A stretch of 64,000 bases of DNA from Cupriavidus cauae (GTDB taxonomy: Bacteria > Pseudomonadota > Gammaproteobacteria > Burkholderiales > Burkholderiaceae). The stretch spans positions 186,001 through 250,000 of the forward strand of contig NZ_VWRN01000034.1 of the NCBI RefSeq assembly GCF_008632125.1. The letters run 5' to 3'. Positions 11,582 to 21,043 of the stretch are shown piece by piece; the stretch's first letter is position 1; every line of letters begins with the position of its first letter. Made by a program: the position numbers and the translations under genes. The notes under the pieces were generated by a model. The model had not been told where the DNA came from, did not search any database, and saw only the letters and a list, made by a program, of their open reading frames with translations.

Positions 11582-12118
11582 ATGACCCTCGCCCTTTCCG
11601 CCATGCCTGTCCGCTGTCCGTCGTCCGCCGCGCCGCTCGATTGCGCCCTCCTGTCTTCGCCCCGCCGCCGCCTGGCACGCCGGCTCGCCGCCCTCGCCTG
11701 TGGCGCGGCGCTGCTGGCACCGCTCGCGCACGGGCAAACGCAAACGCAGCAGCGGCTGCCGGTGGTGTCGCTGAGCGCGGGCATGTACGTGATCCGCGCC
11801 GAGGTCGCCGCCGATCAGCAATCCCGCCAGCAAGGGCTGATGTACCGCAAGTCGATGCCCGCCAACGCCGGCATGCTGTTCGTGTTCGAGCAGAAGGCCG
11901 GTCACTGCTTCTGGATGAAGAACACCGAGCTGCCGCTGTCGATCGCCTTCCTGGCCGACGACGGCACCATCGTCAACATCGAGGACATGCGGCCGCACAG
12001 CGAGGACAACCACTGCCCGAAGGCGGCGATCCGCTATGCGCTGGAGATGAACCAGGGCTGGTTCGCGCAGAAGGGCATCAAGGCCGGCGCGAAGATCGGC
12101 GGCCTGCCCCCGCAATAA
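11582..12118 (+). CDS. DUF192 family exported protein
   Basis: A 178-residue protein with a basic N-terminus and a hydrophobic segment ending AHGQ, consistent with a cleaved signal peptide (about residues 1-52, long for the family). The rest is a DUF192 domain with QGLMYRKSMPANAGMLFVFE and CFWMKNTELPLSIAFL. Its biochemical role is unknown. An internal ATG seven codons in would shorten the signal region. It lies 78 bp after the rluE-like gene on the same strand and converges on yajQ. Confidence 0.87.
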   Translation: MTLALSAMPVRCPSSAAPLDCALLSSPRRRLARRLAALACGAALLAPLAHGQTQTQQRLPVVSLSAGMYVIRAEVAADQQSRQQGLMYRKSMPANAGMLFVFEQKAGHCFWMKNTELPLSIAFLADDGTIVNIEDMRPHSEDNHCPKAAIRYALEMNQGWFAQKGIKAGAKIGGLPPQ

Positions 12119-12149
12119 GACGGCCCCGTAAAGAGCAGGCCGGAAGGAA

Positions 12150-12175
12150 GACGCGGCCTTCGGACAGGCCGCGTC
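12150..12175. terminator. Hairpin between convergent DUF192 gene and yajQ
   Basis: Perfect 10-bp stem GACGCGGCCT / AGGCCGCGTC around TCGGAC, without a T-run on either side. Its position between two gene ends suggests a shared terminator or mRNA-end structure. Confidence 0.5.
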
Positions 12176-12210
12176 GGCATCGCAGGGCCCATCAGGCCCC
12201 GATCCGGACT

Positions 12211-12696
12211 TCAGTCCCGGAAGTTGTTGAAGTCCAGCGGCGCCTCGGACACGTCCTTGCGCAGCATCGCAATCACGTTTTGCAGATCGTCGCGCTTCGC
12301 GCCCGACACGCGCACCGCATCGCCCTGGATGCTGGCCTGCACCTTGATCTTGCTGTCCTTGATCATGCGCACGATCTTCTTGGCCAGATCGCCGGTGACG
12401 CCCTTCTTGATCGTGATGACCTGCTTGACCTTGTCGCCGCTGATCTTCTCGGTCTTGCCATAGTCGAGGAAGCGCACGTCGACATTGCGCTTGGCCATCT
12501 TGCTGAGCAACACGTCCTTGACCTGGCCGAGTTTGAAGTCGTCATCGGCAAACGCGGTCAGTTCGCCTTCCTTCTGCTCGACACGGGAATCGGAACCCTT
12601 GAAGTCGAAGCGCGTCGAGATTTCCTTGTTGGCCTGCTCGACCGCATTCTTGACCTCGACCATATTCGCTTCGCACACCACGTCAAACGACGGCAT
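12211..12696 (-). CDS. yajQ: YajQ family nucleotide-binding protein
   Basis: A 161-residue protein, full length for the UPF0234/YajQ family. It opens [19 protein letters not shown], has [11 protein letters not shown], and ends LDFNNFRD, all diagnostic. Family members bind nucleotides; some bind cyclic di-GMP and act with a LysR-type regulator. Whether this one does cannot be seen from the sequence. It is divergent from murB. Confidence 0.95.
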   Translation of the reverse strand: MPSFDVVCEANMVEVKNAVEQANKEISTRFDFKGSDSRVEQKEGELTAFADDDFKLGQVKDVLLSKMAKRNVDVRFLDYGKTEKISGDKVKQVITIKKGVTGDLAKKIVRMIKDSKIKVQASIQGDAVRVSGAKRDDLQNVIAMLRKDVSEAPLDFNNFRD

Positions 12697-12782
12697 CGCC
12701 TACTCCTTCTGTATTTCCGGTACCTCGGACCTCGGTACCCTGTTCGATCCCTGAACCTGGCCGACCCTCGCCGGCGGTTCCG

Positions 12783-12788
12783 TATAAT
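12783..12788 (+). promoter_or_regulatory. TATAAT -10 element upstream of murB
   Basis: A consensus TATAAT about 75 bp before the murB ATG. No convincing -35 is seen, so the assignment rests on the hexamer and its position. Confidence 0.4.
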
Positions 12789-12863
12789 CCAGCCAACCCT
12801 GCAGTCCAGGCCGTTCCGCTCCATCCCCCTATTCGGGCATCCTCGTCCGGCAACTTTTTCCGC

Positions 12864-13874
12864 ATGGCAGATTTCCACGAATTTTATCCGCTGCGCCAGC
12901 ACAACACATTGGGTTTCGACGTACGCGCGCGCTTTGCGATGGCGGTGCGCAGCGAAAGCGACCTCGTCGAGGCGCTCGCCGACCCCCGCGCCGCGCAGCG
13001 GCCGGTGGTCGTGCTGGGCGGCGGCAGCAACGTGGTGCTGACCGGCGATCTCGATGCGGTCGTGCTGCTGATGCAGATTCCGGGCTACACCGTCGCCAGC
13101 GACGACGACGCCTGGCTGGTGACGGTGGGTGCCGGCGAGAACTGGCACGCAACCGTCAATCGGACCATCGCCGACGGCATGCCGGGGCTCGAGAACCTGG
13201 CGCTAATCCCCGGCAGCGTGGGCGCCGCGCCGATCCAGAACATCGGCGCCTACGGCGTCGAGCTGCGCGAGCGCTTTGACAGCCTGCGCGCCTGGGACCG
13301 GCAAACCCGCGGCTTTGTCACGCTGAGCCTGAGCGATTGCGCCTTCGGTTATCGGGACAGCCTGTTCAAGCAGGCCGGCCGGGATCGCTACGTGATCACC
13401 GCGGTCACGCTGCGCCTGCCGCGCCGCTGGCAGCCGGCGCTCGGCTATGCCGAACTCGCCCGCGAGGTGCACGATCATCCGGCGCCCGATGCGGCCGCGA
13501 TCCGCGACGCGGTCATCGCGATCCGCCAGCGCAAGCTGCCCGACCCCGCGGTGCTGGGCAATGCCGGCAGCTTCTTCAAGAATCCGGTGGTCAGCGCCGC
13601 CCAGCGCGACGCGCTGGTGGCCGCGCATCCGGACCTGGTCAGCCATCTGCAGCCGGACGGCAGCTACAAGCTTGCCGCGGGCTGGCTGATCGATCGCTGC
13701 GGATTCAAGGGCCTGCGCGAAGGCCCGGTCGGCGTGCACGAGCGGCAGGCGCTGGTGCTCGTGCACCATGGCGGCGGCGACGGCCGTGCGCTGCTGGCGC
13801 TGGCGGCGCGCATCGCCGATACGGTGCGGGAGCGCTTTGGCGTCGGGATCGAGCCCGAGCCGGTGGTGCTGTAG
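12864..13874 (+). CDS. murB: UDP-N-acetylenolpyruvoylglucosamine reductase (MurB, type I)
   Basis: Cytoplasmic FAD enzyme that makes UDP-N-acetylmuramate for peptidoglycan. The 336 residues show the FAD-binding VLGGGSNVVLTGDLDAVVL, ENLALIPGSVGAAPIQNIGA, and the catalytic-Ser segment GNAGSFFKNP near residue 235, with the conserved Glu in IEPEP near the end. The presence of the extra lobe (YRDSLFK region) marks type I. The length and start (MADFHEFYPLRQHNT) fit the family. Confidence 0.97.
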   Translation: MADFHEFYPLRQHNTLGFDVRARFAMAVRSESDLVEALADPRAAQRPVVVLGGGSNVVLTGDLDAVVLLMQIPGYTVASDDDAWLVTVGAGENWHATVNRTIADGMPGLENLALIPGSVGAAPIQNIGAYGVELRERFDSLRAWDRQTRGFVTLSLSDCAFGYRDSLFKQAGRDRYVITAVTLRLPRRWQPALGYAELAREVHDHPAPDAAAIRDAVIAIRQRKLPDPAVLGNAGSFFKNPVVSAAQRDALVAAHPDLVSHLQPDGSYKLAAGWLIDRCGFKGLREGPVGVHERQALVLVHHGGGDGRALLALAARIADTVRERFGVGIEPEPVVL

Positions 13875-13940
13875 TCCGGACGGTAGTTCCGGCGGCAGTT
13901 CCGGCGGTATTGCCAGCGCACCCCTTTCCCTCTCCCCCGG

Positions 13941-13966
13941 CCCCTCTCCCGCTCGCGGGAGAGGGG
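13941..13966. repeat. REP-like perfect inverted repeat CCCCTCTCCCGC / GCGGGAGAGGGG
   Basis: A 12-bp perfect stem with a 2-nt centre, preceded by a C/T-rich CCCTTTCCCTCTCCCCC tract. It lies between convergent murB and the patatin gene. A weaker relative is at 2546-2576. This form is typical of a repetitive extragenic palindrome. Confidence 0.7.
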
Positions 13967-13998
13967 AGCATGCCCACAGCGGCTCGATGGTTCCCCGC

Positions 13999-14028
13999 CG
14001 ATGTTGGCCGCCGAGGTTGCCCGCCGGT
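13999..14028. repeat. Two units of the 13-bp GTTGGCCGCCGAG repeat
   Basis: GTTGGCCGCCGAG followed by GTTGCCCGCCGGT, matching units of the large array at 8834-9062. They sit just past the patatin gene stop. Confidence 0.6.
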
Positions 14029-14045
14029 GCTTGCGCGCTGACCGG

Positions 14046-15086
14046 TTACAACGGCAGATCCTGCAGGAACTCCTTGCGGATATCGACGGTGCCGCGCTTG
14101 CCGACGGCATCGTAATGCTGCTCGAGCCAGGCCTGCGCGGCGGTGCGTCCGCGCTCGCGCAGCATCAGCAGGAAATTCCAGTCGGTCACCAGCTTGGTCG
14201 ACGACGACAGGTCCGCCAGCGCCTCGTCGGCGCGGATCGAATGCAGCAGGATGTATTTGAGCTTGTCGCGGTATTCGGGCTTGAGCCACTCCTCATCGAG
14301 CAGCTTCTGCACAAAGGCGATCGCGCGCATCTCGCGCAGCAGCGACGCGTTGAAGGTGATCTCGTTGAGCCGCTCCATCACTTCCTGCGGCTGCGTGGGC
14401 ACGTCGGGGCGCGAGATCGGATTGATATGGACGACCAGGATGTCGCGCGTCGCGGTCTGGTAGAAGAACGGGAACAGCACCGGATTGCCCATGTAGCCGC
14501 CGTCCCAGTAGTACCGCTCGCCGATCTCGATGGCCGGATACAGGTACGGCAAACAGGCCGAGGCCAGCACCGCGTCGACGGTGAGATCGGCGGTCTGGAA
14601 CACCCGCACGTTGCCGCTGTTGACGTCCGTGGCGGCGATGAACAGCTTCGTTTCCGGGCAGGCTCGCACGCGCTCGAAGTCGACCTGATCCTCGAGCAGC
14701 GAGCGCAAGGGGTTGAACGTGCTGCCCTGCGCGGTCGCGCTCCACCAGCCGGACCACATCCGCATCCAGTCCTGCAGCGGCCAGCTGTTGCCGGGCTGGC
14801 CCGACAGCCAGTCGACCGTCTGCTGGCCCAGCGTCGAGAACGGCGAGCCGGCGCGCGACACGCCGAACCAGAAGTCGTGCAGCTTCTCTCGCGCGCGCTC
14901 AGGCCCGCCTTCGAGCAGGCCGTCGATCATCACCACCGCGTTCATGGAGCCGGCGCTGGTGCCGCTGATGCCGTCGAAACGCAGGCGGCCATCCTCCAGC
15001 AGCGCGTCGAGCACGCCCCAACCGAAGGCGCCGTGCGCGCCGCCGCCCTGCAGGGCGAGATTGATCGGCTTGTGTCGATTGGCCAT
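14046..15086 (-). CDS. Patatin-like phospholipase (RssA-like)
   Basis: A 346-residue predicted serine lipid hydrolase. The oxyanion-hole glycines are GGGAHGAF (residues 14-21), the nucleophile elbow is GTSAG (42-46, Ser44), and the dyad Asp is in WDGGYMG (about residue 203). No signal peptide or membrane segment is seen, so it probably acts in the cytoplasm or on the inner membrane face. The substrate is unknown. GGAG precedes the ATG. It lies 88 bp downstream of ppnP on the same strand. Confidence 0.92.
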   Translation of the reverse strand: MANRHKPINLALQGGGAHGAFGWGVLDALLEDGRLRFDGISGTSAGSMNAVVMIDGLLEGGPERAREKLHDFWFGVSRAGSPFSTLGQQTVDWLSGQPGNSWPLQDWMRMWSGWWSATAQGSTFNPLRSLLEDQVDFERVRACPETKLFIAATDVNSGNVRVFQTADLTVDAVLASACLPYLYPAIEIGERYYWDGGYMGNPVLFPFFYQTATRDILVVHINPISRPDVPTQPQEVMERLNEITFNASLLREMRAIAFVQKLLDEEWLKPEYRDKLKYILLHSIRADEALADLSSSTKLVTDWNFLLMLRERGRTAAQAWLEQHYDAVGKRGTVDIRKEFLQDLPL

Positions 15087-15174
15087 GCGGAACTCCGTGA
15101 AGCGGGGCGATCAAGGGGGACGATCAGGAGAGACGGCCGCGCCATGCGCGCGGCCGCGGACGCGCGGCGAGCGA

Positions 15175-15486
15175 TCAGCCGAAGTGGCAGACGTAGTCGA
15201 GCGTCTGCTGCACCTCGATATCGAAGCTGCTGTCGCCCGGGACGTTGAACTGCTGGCCCGCGCCGTAGGTCTGCCATTCGTCGGAGCCCGCCAGCCGCAC
15301 GCGGCAGACGCCGGCGTTGATCTCCATGATTTCCGGCGCGCCGGTCTTGAAGGTCAGCGAGGCGGGGAAGATCACGCCCAGCGTCTTGCGGGTGCCGTCC
15401 GGAAACAGCACGGTGTGGCTGACACATTTGCCGTCGAAATACAGATTGGCTTGCTTGACGACGGAAACATTGTCGAACTGGCTCAT
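15175..15486 (-). CDS. ppnP: Pyrimidine/purine nucleoside phosphorylase PpnP
   Basis: A 103-residue cupin of the DUF1255/YaiE family, which phosphorolyses several nucleosides. Typical segments are [21 protein letters not shown] (start), [15 protein letters not shown] and [16 protein letters not shown]. The longer open frame upstream adds 34 non-family residues, so I set the start at 15486, with GGAG just before it. Confidence 0.95.
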   Translation of the reverse strand: MSQFDNVSVVKQANLYFDGKCVSHTVLFPDGTRKTLGVIFPASLTFKTGAPEIMEINAGVCRVRLAGSDEWQTYGAGQQFNVPGDSSFDIEVQQTLDYVCHFG

Positions 15487-15588
15487 GGTGACTCTCCTGA
15501 TAAACGATGGAAGTTGGGGGGCGGACCCACATGGACCTACGTGGGCCTGAAAGGACCTGCGCGGACATGTGCCGACCTGTGCGGACAT

Positions 15589-15615
15589 GAAAAGAGGGGC
15601 CGCCTGGGCCCCTCT
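15589..15615 (-). terminator. Rho-independent terminator of argG
   Basis: On the minus strand, a 9-bp stem AGAGGGGCC / GGCCCCTCT with a CAGGC loop, then TTTTC. It lies about 40 bp after the argG stop. Confidence 0.75.
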
Positions 15616-15655
15616 CCTTCCTTACCGATGCGCGTGGCAGCCGCTCGCTGACGGC

Positions 15656-16885
<1,230 letters not shown>

Positions 16886-17061
16886 GTTCGACTCGATGCG
16901 CAAAAGAGGCGCGGACCGGCAGGTAAGACAGTCCGCACATCGGATATGGAAAAACGGAAAGCCGCTATTTTGACATGACCGCCCGGGCTTGGGCGCCACA
17001 TCGCCGGACGGCGCGGCTCGGACGCCAGGCGATCGACCGGATCATCGATCCGACGCGTCGC

Positions 17062-17985
17062 TCAATAGCGCCCGCACAGCAGGTACTCCATCAGCGCCTT
17101 CTGCACGTGCAGCCGGTTCTCGGCCTCGTCCCAGACCACGCTCTTCGGGCCGTCGATCACGGCGGCCTCGACTTCCTCGCCGCGGTGCGCCGGCAGGCAG
17201 TGCATGAACAGCGCGTCGGGATTGGCGCGGTCCATCATCGCGGTGGTCACCATCCAGTCCTGGAAGGCGCGCTTGCGGACCTCGTTCTCGGCCTCGAAGC
17301 CCATGCTGGTCCAGACGTCGGTGGTCACCAGATCGGCGCCCTGGCACGCGGCCAGCGGGTTGTCGAAGACCTTGACCAGGCTCGCGGCGCTGGCGGGCAC
17401 CATCGCCGGATCGAGCTGGTATCCCGGCGGCGCCGAGAAATGGAAGGTGAAGCCCAGCCGTTCGGCGGCCTGGATCCAGGTATAGGCCATGTTGTTGGCA
17501 TCGCCGATCCACGCCACCACCTTGCCGCGGATGCTGCCGCGATGCTCGATATAGGTGAAGACGTCGGCCAGCACCTGGCACGGATGGTATTCGTTGGTCA
17601 GCCCGTTGATCACCGGCACGCGCGAATGGGCGGCGAAACGGTCGATGATCTCCTGGCCGAAGGTGCGGATCATGATGATGTCCACCATGCGGGAGATCAC
17701 CTGCGCGGCGTCCTCGATCGGCTCGCCGCGGCCCAGCTGCGAGTCGCGCGTGTTCAGGAACACCGCGTGGCCGCCCAGCTGGTGGATGCCGGCCTCGAAC
17801 GACAGTCGCGTGCGGGTCGAGTTCTTCTCGAAGATCATCGCCAGCGTACGGTCGTGCAGCGGATGCCAGGTCTCGTAGTTCTTGAACTTGGTCTTCAGAA
17901 TCCGGGCGCGGTCGAGCAGGTACTCGTACTCCTTCGCATCGAGGTCGCTGAATTGGAGATAGTGCTTGATCGGCGTTGGGCTCAT
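17062..17985 (-). CDS. argF: Ornithine carbamoyltransferase
   Basis: Makes citrulline from ornithine and carbamoyl phosphate. The 307 residues include the carbamoyl-phosphate loop KNSTRTR, the FGQEIIDRFA region, and the HCLPAHR motif near the end. I set the start at MSPTPIKHYLQF. A GTG ten codons upstream is in frame. No Shine-Dalgarno precedes the ATG; instead it overlaps the stop of a 17-codon leader ORF (ATGA) and lies just after a terminator-like hairpin. Confidence 0.97.
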   Translation of the reverse strand: MSPTPIKHYLQFSDLDAKEYEYLLDRARILKTKFKNYETWHPLHDRTLAMIFEKNSTRTRLSFEAGIHQLGGHAVFLNTRDSQLGRGEPIEDAAQVISRMVDIIMIRTFGQEIIDRFAAHSRVPVINGLTNEYHPCQVLADVFTYIEHRGSIRGKVVAWIGDANNMAYTWIQAAERLGFTFHFSAPPGYQLDPAMVPASAASLVKVFDNPLAACQGADLVTTDVWTSMGFEAENEVRKRAFQDWMVTTAMMDRANPDALFMHCLPAHRGEEVEAAVIDGPKSVVWDEAENRLHVQKALMEYLLCGRY

Positions 17986-18035
17986 AAAACAAAGAAGGCG
18001 GCTCGATGGGGACACGCGAGGCCATGAACGGTCAT
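17982..18035 (-). CDS. Possible 17-residue leader peptide overlapping argF
   Basis: ATG at 18035 runs for 17 codons (MTVHGLACPHRAAFFVL) to a TGA that overlaps the argF ATG by four bases. It has one Arg codon and no good Shine-Dalgarno, and its ATG sits in a 6-bp hairpin (CCATGA/TCATGG, 18022-18037). It could couple translation to argF, which itself lacks a Shine-Dalgarno. It is equally possible that it is fortuitous. Confidence 0.3.
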   Translation of the reverse strand: MTVHGLACPHRAAFFVL

Positions 18036-18062
18036 GGAACCACGCTGTCGCGGAGCCGCCTT
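17987..18062 (-). promoter_or_regulatory. Terminator-like hairpin in the argF leader
   Basis: On the minus strand, AAGGCGGCTC (18062-18053) pairs perfectly with GAGCCGCCTT (18004-17995), then comes CTTTGTTTT directly before the argF ATG. The 48-nt loop contains a second hairpin. A stem followed by a U-rich run in front of the start codon looks like an attenuator. The remainder of the gap to the DUF3579 gene (18063-18377) holds the operator-like palindrome and no gene. Confidence 0.5.
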
Positions 18063-18175
18063 TCGCGTCGCTTGCGCAATGTGAGTTCAGGAATCATAAG
18101 GGATTATTCCTGCTTTGGCGAGCCTGGGCGGGCGCACGGCCGGGCCGCCGGGGAGCCCTCCCGGCTTATGCGGCA

Positions 18176-18194
18176 GTCTTATATAAGATATAAT
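18176..18194. promoter_or_regulatory. GTCTTATATAAGATA near-palindrome overlapping a TATAAT -10 element
   Basis: A second copy of the icd-region palindrome; the left 13 bases match the first copy exactly, and a consensus TATAAT (18189-18194) starts at its right edge. It would be the promoter of the DUF3579 gene with the operator lying in the spacer or -10 region. Confidence 0.6.
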
Positions 18195-18377
18195 ACTCGC
18201 TGATTCACGCGGGGCCCGGCATACCCTTGCCGCCGCCCGCCGCCGGCATCAAAAGTGCCCCCGCCACGACCGACGCCCCGCCTTCCGGCCAGATTCGCGC
18301 GAACCCATCGCCGCTCGCCGCGTCAAACGGGCGCCCGTTGCGGGTTTCCCGTCGAGTCACCAGCCTCACCGCAGTCC

Positions 18378-18677
18378 ATGAATTCCACCGTTCGCCAGTA
18401 CTTCATCCAGGGCATCACCAAGGAAGGCAAGACCTTCCGTCCGAGCGATTGGGCTGAACGGCTGTGCGGCGTGATGGCGCAATTCCGCCCGCCCGGTGAT
18501 ACCGGCGATCCCCGCCTGACCTACTCCCCTTACGTGCGCCCGGTGATGTCCGGCGGCGTCAAATGCGTGGTGGTCGATGCGCGGCTGCGCGAGATCGAGC
18601 CCAAGGCGCTGGACTTCGTGCTGAACTTCGCGCGCGACAACCACCTGCAGCTGGTCGAGGCCTGCTCGCTGGATTGA
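18378..18677 (+). CDS. DUF3579 family protein
   Basis: A 99-residue protein typical of betaproteobacteria, with FIQGITKEGKTFRPSDWAERL and FARDNHLQLVEACSLD. Its function is unknown. I set the start at MNSTVRQYFIQGI; the frame is open 41 codons upstream without family-like sequence. Its place beside argF and rpsT is conserved in related genomes as far as I recall. It ends at a strong bidirectional terminator. Confidence 0.9.
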   Translation: MNSTVRQYFIQGITKEGKTFRPSDWAERLCGVMAQFRPPGDTGDPRLTYSPYVRPVMSGGVKCVVVDARLREIEPKALDFVLNFARDNHLQLVEACSLD

Positions 18678-18726
18678 GTGCATCGACGAATAAGCGCGGG
18701 AGCGCGCCGAGGGCGAAGGGCAAGGA

Positions 18727-18775
18727 CGAAGCGCAATGCCGCAAATCGGAAGCGCAACGCCGAAGCGCAATGCCG
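18727..18775. repeat. Short tandem repeat CGAAGCGCAATGCCG
   Basis: The 15-mer CGAAGCGCAATGCCG occurs exactly at 18727-18741 and 18761-18775, with a variant GGAAGCGCAACGCCG between them. It lies in the DUF3579-rpsT gap. Confidence 0.7.
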
Positions 18776-18793
18776 AAGCGCCAAGCGGAATGC

Positions 18794-18822
18794 AAAAAGC
18801 CCGTCATCGGACGGGCTTTTTT
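18794..18822. terminator. Bidirectional rho-independent terminator (DUF3579 gene and rpsT)
   Basis: Stem GCCCGTC / GACGGGC with an ATCG loop, flanked by A5 on the left and T6 on the right. It therefore works on both strands between two convergent genes. Confidence 0.9.
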
Positions 18823-18865
18823 ACTGCGTCGACCGCGCGCCAGGCGCGGCCGGTGAACGCGGCAA

Positions 18866-19132
18866 TCAGGCGGCCATGGCCTTGATCGCAGCCGACAGAC
18901 GCGACTTGTGGCGCGCTGCCTTGTTCTTGTGAACGATCTTCTTGTCGGCGATGCTGTCGATCACGGCTTGCGAGTTCTTGAAGATCTCGGCAGCAGCGGC
19001 CTTGTCGCCGGCGTCGATCGCCTTGCGGACTGCCTTGACGGCCGTGCGCAGACGCGAGCGCAGGCTGGAGTTGTGCGCGTTCTGGGCGACGGCTTGACGC
19101 GCGCGCTTGCGAGCTTGTGCGGAATTTGCCAT
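18866..19132 (-). CDS. rpsT: 30S ribosomal protein S20
   Basis: An 88-residue basic primary 16S rRNA-binding protein of the small subunit. It begins [13 protein letters not shown] and has the family's helical, Lys/Arg/Ala-rich pattern through to [13 protein letters not shown]. Placed divergently from murJ, with its own promoter. Confidence 0.98.
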   Translation of the reverse strand: MANSAQARKRARQAVAQNAHNSSLRSRLRTAVKAVRKAIDAGDKAAAAEIFKNSQAVIDSIADKKIVHKNKAARHKSRLSAAIKAMAA

Positions 19133-19235
19133 TTCGTAAATATCCTGAATTCAGATGCGTGCGTGGATTGCACAAGAGCGACCCGGGATGCACTGACACA
19201 CGAATCCGGAACGCAACTATCTTCTCGAATCGGCG

Positions 19236-19265
19236 ATTATACACACAAGATCGAAGCCGCCGCAA
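19236..19265 (-). promoter_or_regulatory. Likely rpsT promoter
   Basis: On the minus strand, TTGCGG (19265-19260), an 18-bp spacer, then a perfect TATAAT (19241-19236), about 100 bp before the rpsT start. The gap 19133-19460 otherwise holds a TATAAT at 19315-19320 reading towards murJ, and no gene. Confidence 0.55.
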
Positions 19266-19314
19266 GGAAGATCCCACCCCTCGGCGAAGGCGGCGGGCCG
19301 CGCACACCAATCCG

Positions 19315-19320
19315 TATAAT
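19315..19320 (+). promoter_or_regulatory. TATAAT -10 element upstream of murJ
   Basis: A perfect -10 hexamer reading rightwards, about 140 bp before the chosen murJ start; no clear -35. Confidence 0.4.
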
Positions 19321-19460
19321 TGGCGCCACAATTGGCAGGCCCAGGCTCGCCCGGTGTGGTGGCATTGCAACTTTCGGCGCTCCGCGGCCGTCTGACTGCG
19401 ATCCGCCGCCCCGGCGACGCGTCCCGGCGGCGCCACAACCGTTTCCTCTCCTCCCCGACC

Positions 19461-21011
19461 TTGAACCTGCTCAAATCGCTCGCCACCATCAGCGGCCTGA
19501 CGATGCTGTCGCGCATCACCGGCCTGATCCGCGAGATCCTGATCGCCCGCGCGTTCGGCGCCTCCGACATGACCGACGCGTTCAATGTCGCCTTCCGCAT
19601 CCCGAACATGCTGCGCCGGATCTTCGGCGAGGGCGCCTTCCAGCAGGCCTTCGTGCCGATCCTCGGCGAATACCACGGCAAGCGCGGCGACGAGCCGACC
19701 CGGCTGCTGGTCGATGCGGTCGCCACCGTGATGGCGTGGGCGCTGGCCGCGGTGTCGCTGGTCGGCGTGCTGGCCGCCCCGGTGATCATGACGATCGTCG
19801 CGACCGGCTTTCGCGGCGACAACCAGACCTACGACGCGGCCGTCTTCATGACCCGCGTGATGTTCCCCTACATCGGCCTGATCTCGATGGTCGCGCTGGC
19901 CTCGGGCGTGCTGAACACCTGGCGCAACTTCGCGGTGCCCGCCTTCACGCCGGTGCTGCTGAACCTGTCGCTGATCGGCGCCGCGCTGTTCGTCGCGCCC
20001 CATCTGCAGCAGCCGATCTACGCGCAGGCCTGGGGCGTGCTGGTCGGCGGCCTGCTGCAGCTGGCGATCCAGGTGCCCGCGCTCAAGCGCATCGGCATGC
20101 TGCCGCGCATCGGCGTGAACCTGCGCGCCGCCTGGCGCGACCCCGGCGTGCGCCGCATCCTGCGGCAGATGGGCCCGGCGCTGCTGGGCGTGTCCGTGGC
20201 GCAGATCAGCCTGATCATCAATACCAATATCGCCTCGCGCCTGGCCACCGGCAGCGTGTCCTTCCTGACCTATGCCGACCGCCTGATGGAGTTTCCGACC
20301 GCGCTGCTCGGCGTGGCGATCGGCACGATCCTGCTGCCGAGCCTGTCGAAGGCCAGCGCGCGCGAGGACAGCGTCGAATATTCCGCGCTGCTCGACTGGG
20401 GCCTGCGGCTGACCTTCCTGCTGGCGATCCCGAGCGCGATCGGCCTCTATGTCTTTGGCCGGCCGCTGACCGCGGTGCTGTTCCACTACGGCAAGTTCGA
20501 CGCCCATGCGGTCGAGATGACCAGGCTCGCGGTGATGGCCTACGGCGTCGGCCTGGTCGGCCAGATCCTGGTCAAGATCCTCGCGCCCGGCTTCTACGCG
20601 CGGCAGGACATCCGCACGCCGGTCAAGATCGCGATCGCGATGCTGGTGATGACGCAGCTCGCCAACCTCGCCTTCGTGCCCTGGCTCGGGCACGCGGGGC
20701 TGGCGCTGTCGATCAGCGTCAGCGCGACGCTCAATGCCGTGCTGCTGTTCATCGGCCTGCGCCGCGTCGGCGTCTACCGGCCCGCGCCGGGCTGGTGGCT
20801 GTTCCTCGCACAGCTGTCGGCCGCGGCGACGCTGCTGGCGGGCGTGCTGCTGTGGTTCGCGCGCACCTTCGACTGGGTCGCCCTGGGTACCACCCCGCTG
20901 CTGCGGATCGCGCTGATGGCCTCGTGCCTGGTGCTTGCGGCGGTCGTCTACTTCGGTACACTGTGGCTCACGGGCCTGCGCTATGCTGCCTTCAAGCGCA
21001 AAGCAGCCTGA
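19461..21011 (+). CDS. murJ: Lipid II flippase MurJ
   Basis: Inner-membrane MOP-superfamily protein that flips lipid II to the periplasm. About 516 residues and roughly 14 hydrophobic segments. Family sequence starts at LNLLKSLATISGLTMLSRITGL and includes DAFNVAFRIPNMLRR and GEGAFQQAFVP. The codon at this point is TTG, which I take as the start; an upstream frame opening at 19320 would add 47 unrelated, Arg-rich residues. The start is therefore less certain than the identity. Confidence 0.95.
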   Translation: MNLLKSLATISGLTMLSRITGLIREILIARAFGASDMTDAFNVAFRIPNMLRRIFGEGAFQQAFVPILGEYHGKRGDEPTRLLVDAVATVMAWALAAVSLVGVLAAPVIMTIVATGFRGDNQTYDAAVFMTRVMFPYIGLISMVALASGVLNTWRNFAVPAFTPVLLNLSLIGAALFVAPHLQQPIYAQAWGVLVGGLLQLAIQVPALKRIGMLPRIGVNLRAAWRDPGVRRILRQMGPALLGVSVAQISLIINTNIASRLATGSVSFLTYADRLMEFPTALLGVAIGTILLPSLSKASAREDSVEYSALLDWGLRLTFLLAIPSAIGLYVFGRPLTAVLFHYGKFDAHAVEMTRLAVMAYGVGLVGQILVKILAPGFYARQDIRTPVKIAIAMLVMTQLANLAFVPWLGHAGLALSISVSATLNAVLLFIGLRRVGVYRPAPGWWLFLAQLSAAATLLAGVLLWFARTFDWVALGTTPLLRIALMASCLVLAAVVYFGTLWLTGLRYAAFKRKAA

Positions 21012-21043
21012 AGACATGGCGCCGGCCGCAACCAGGAACCGCT

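Noticed and set aside
18804-21017. A 737-codon minus-strand frame opposite rpsT/murJ
   Set aside because: It overlaps murJ antisense and reads through the rpsT region in another frame; composition is shadow-like.
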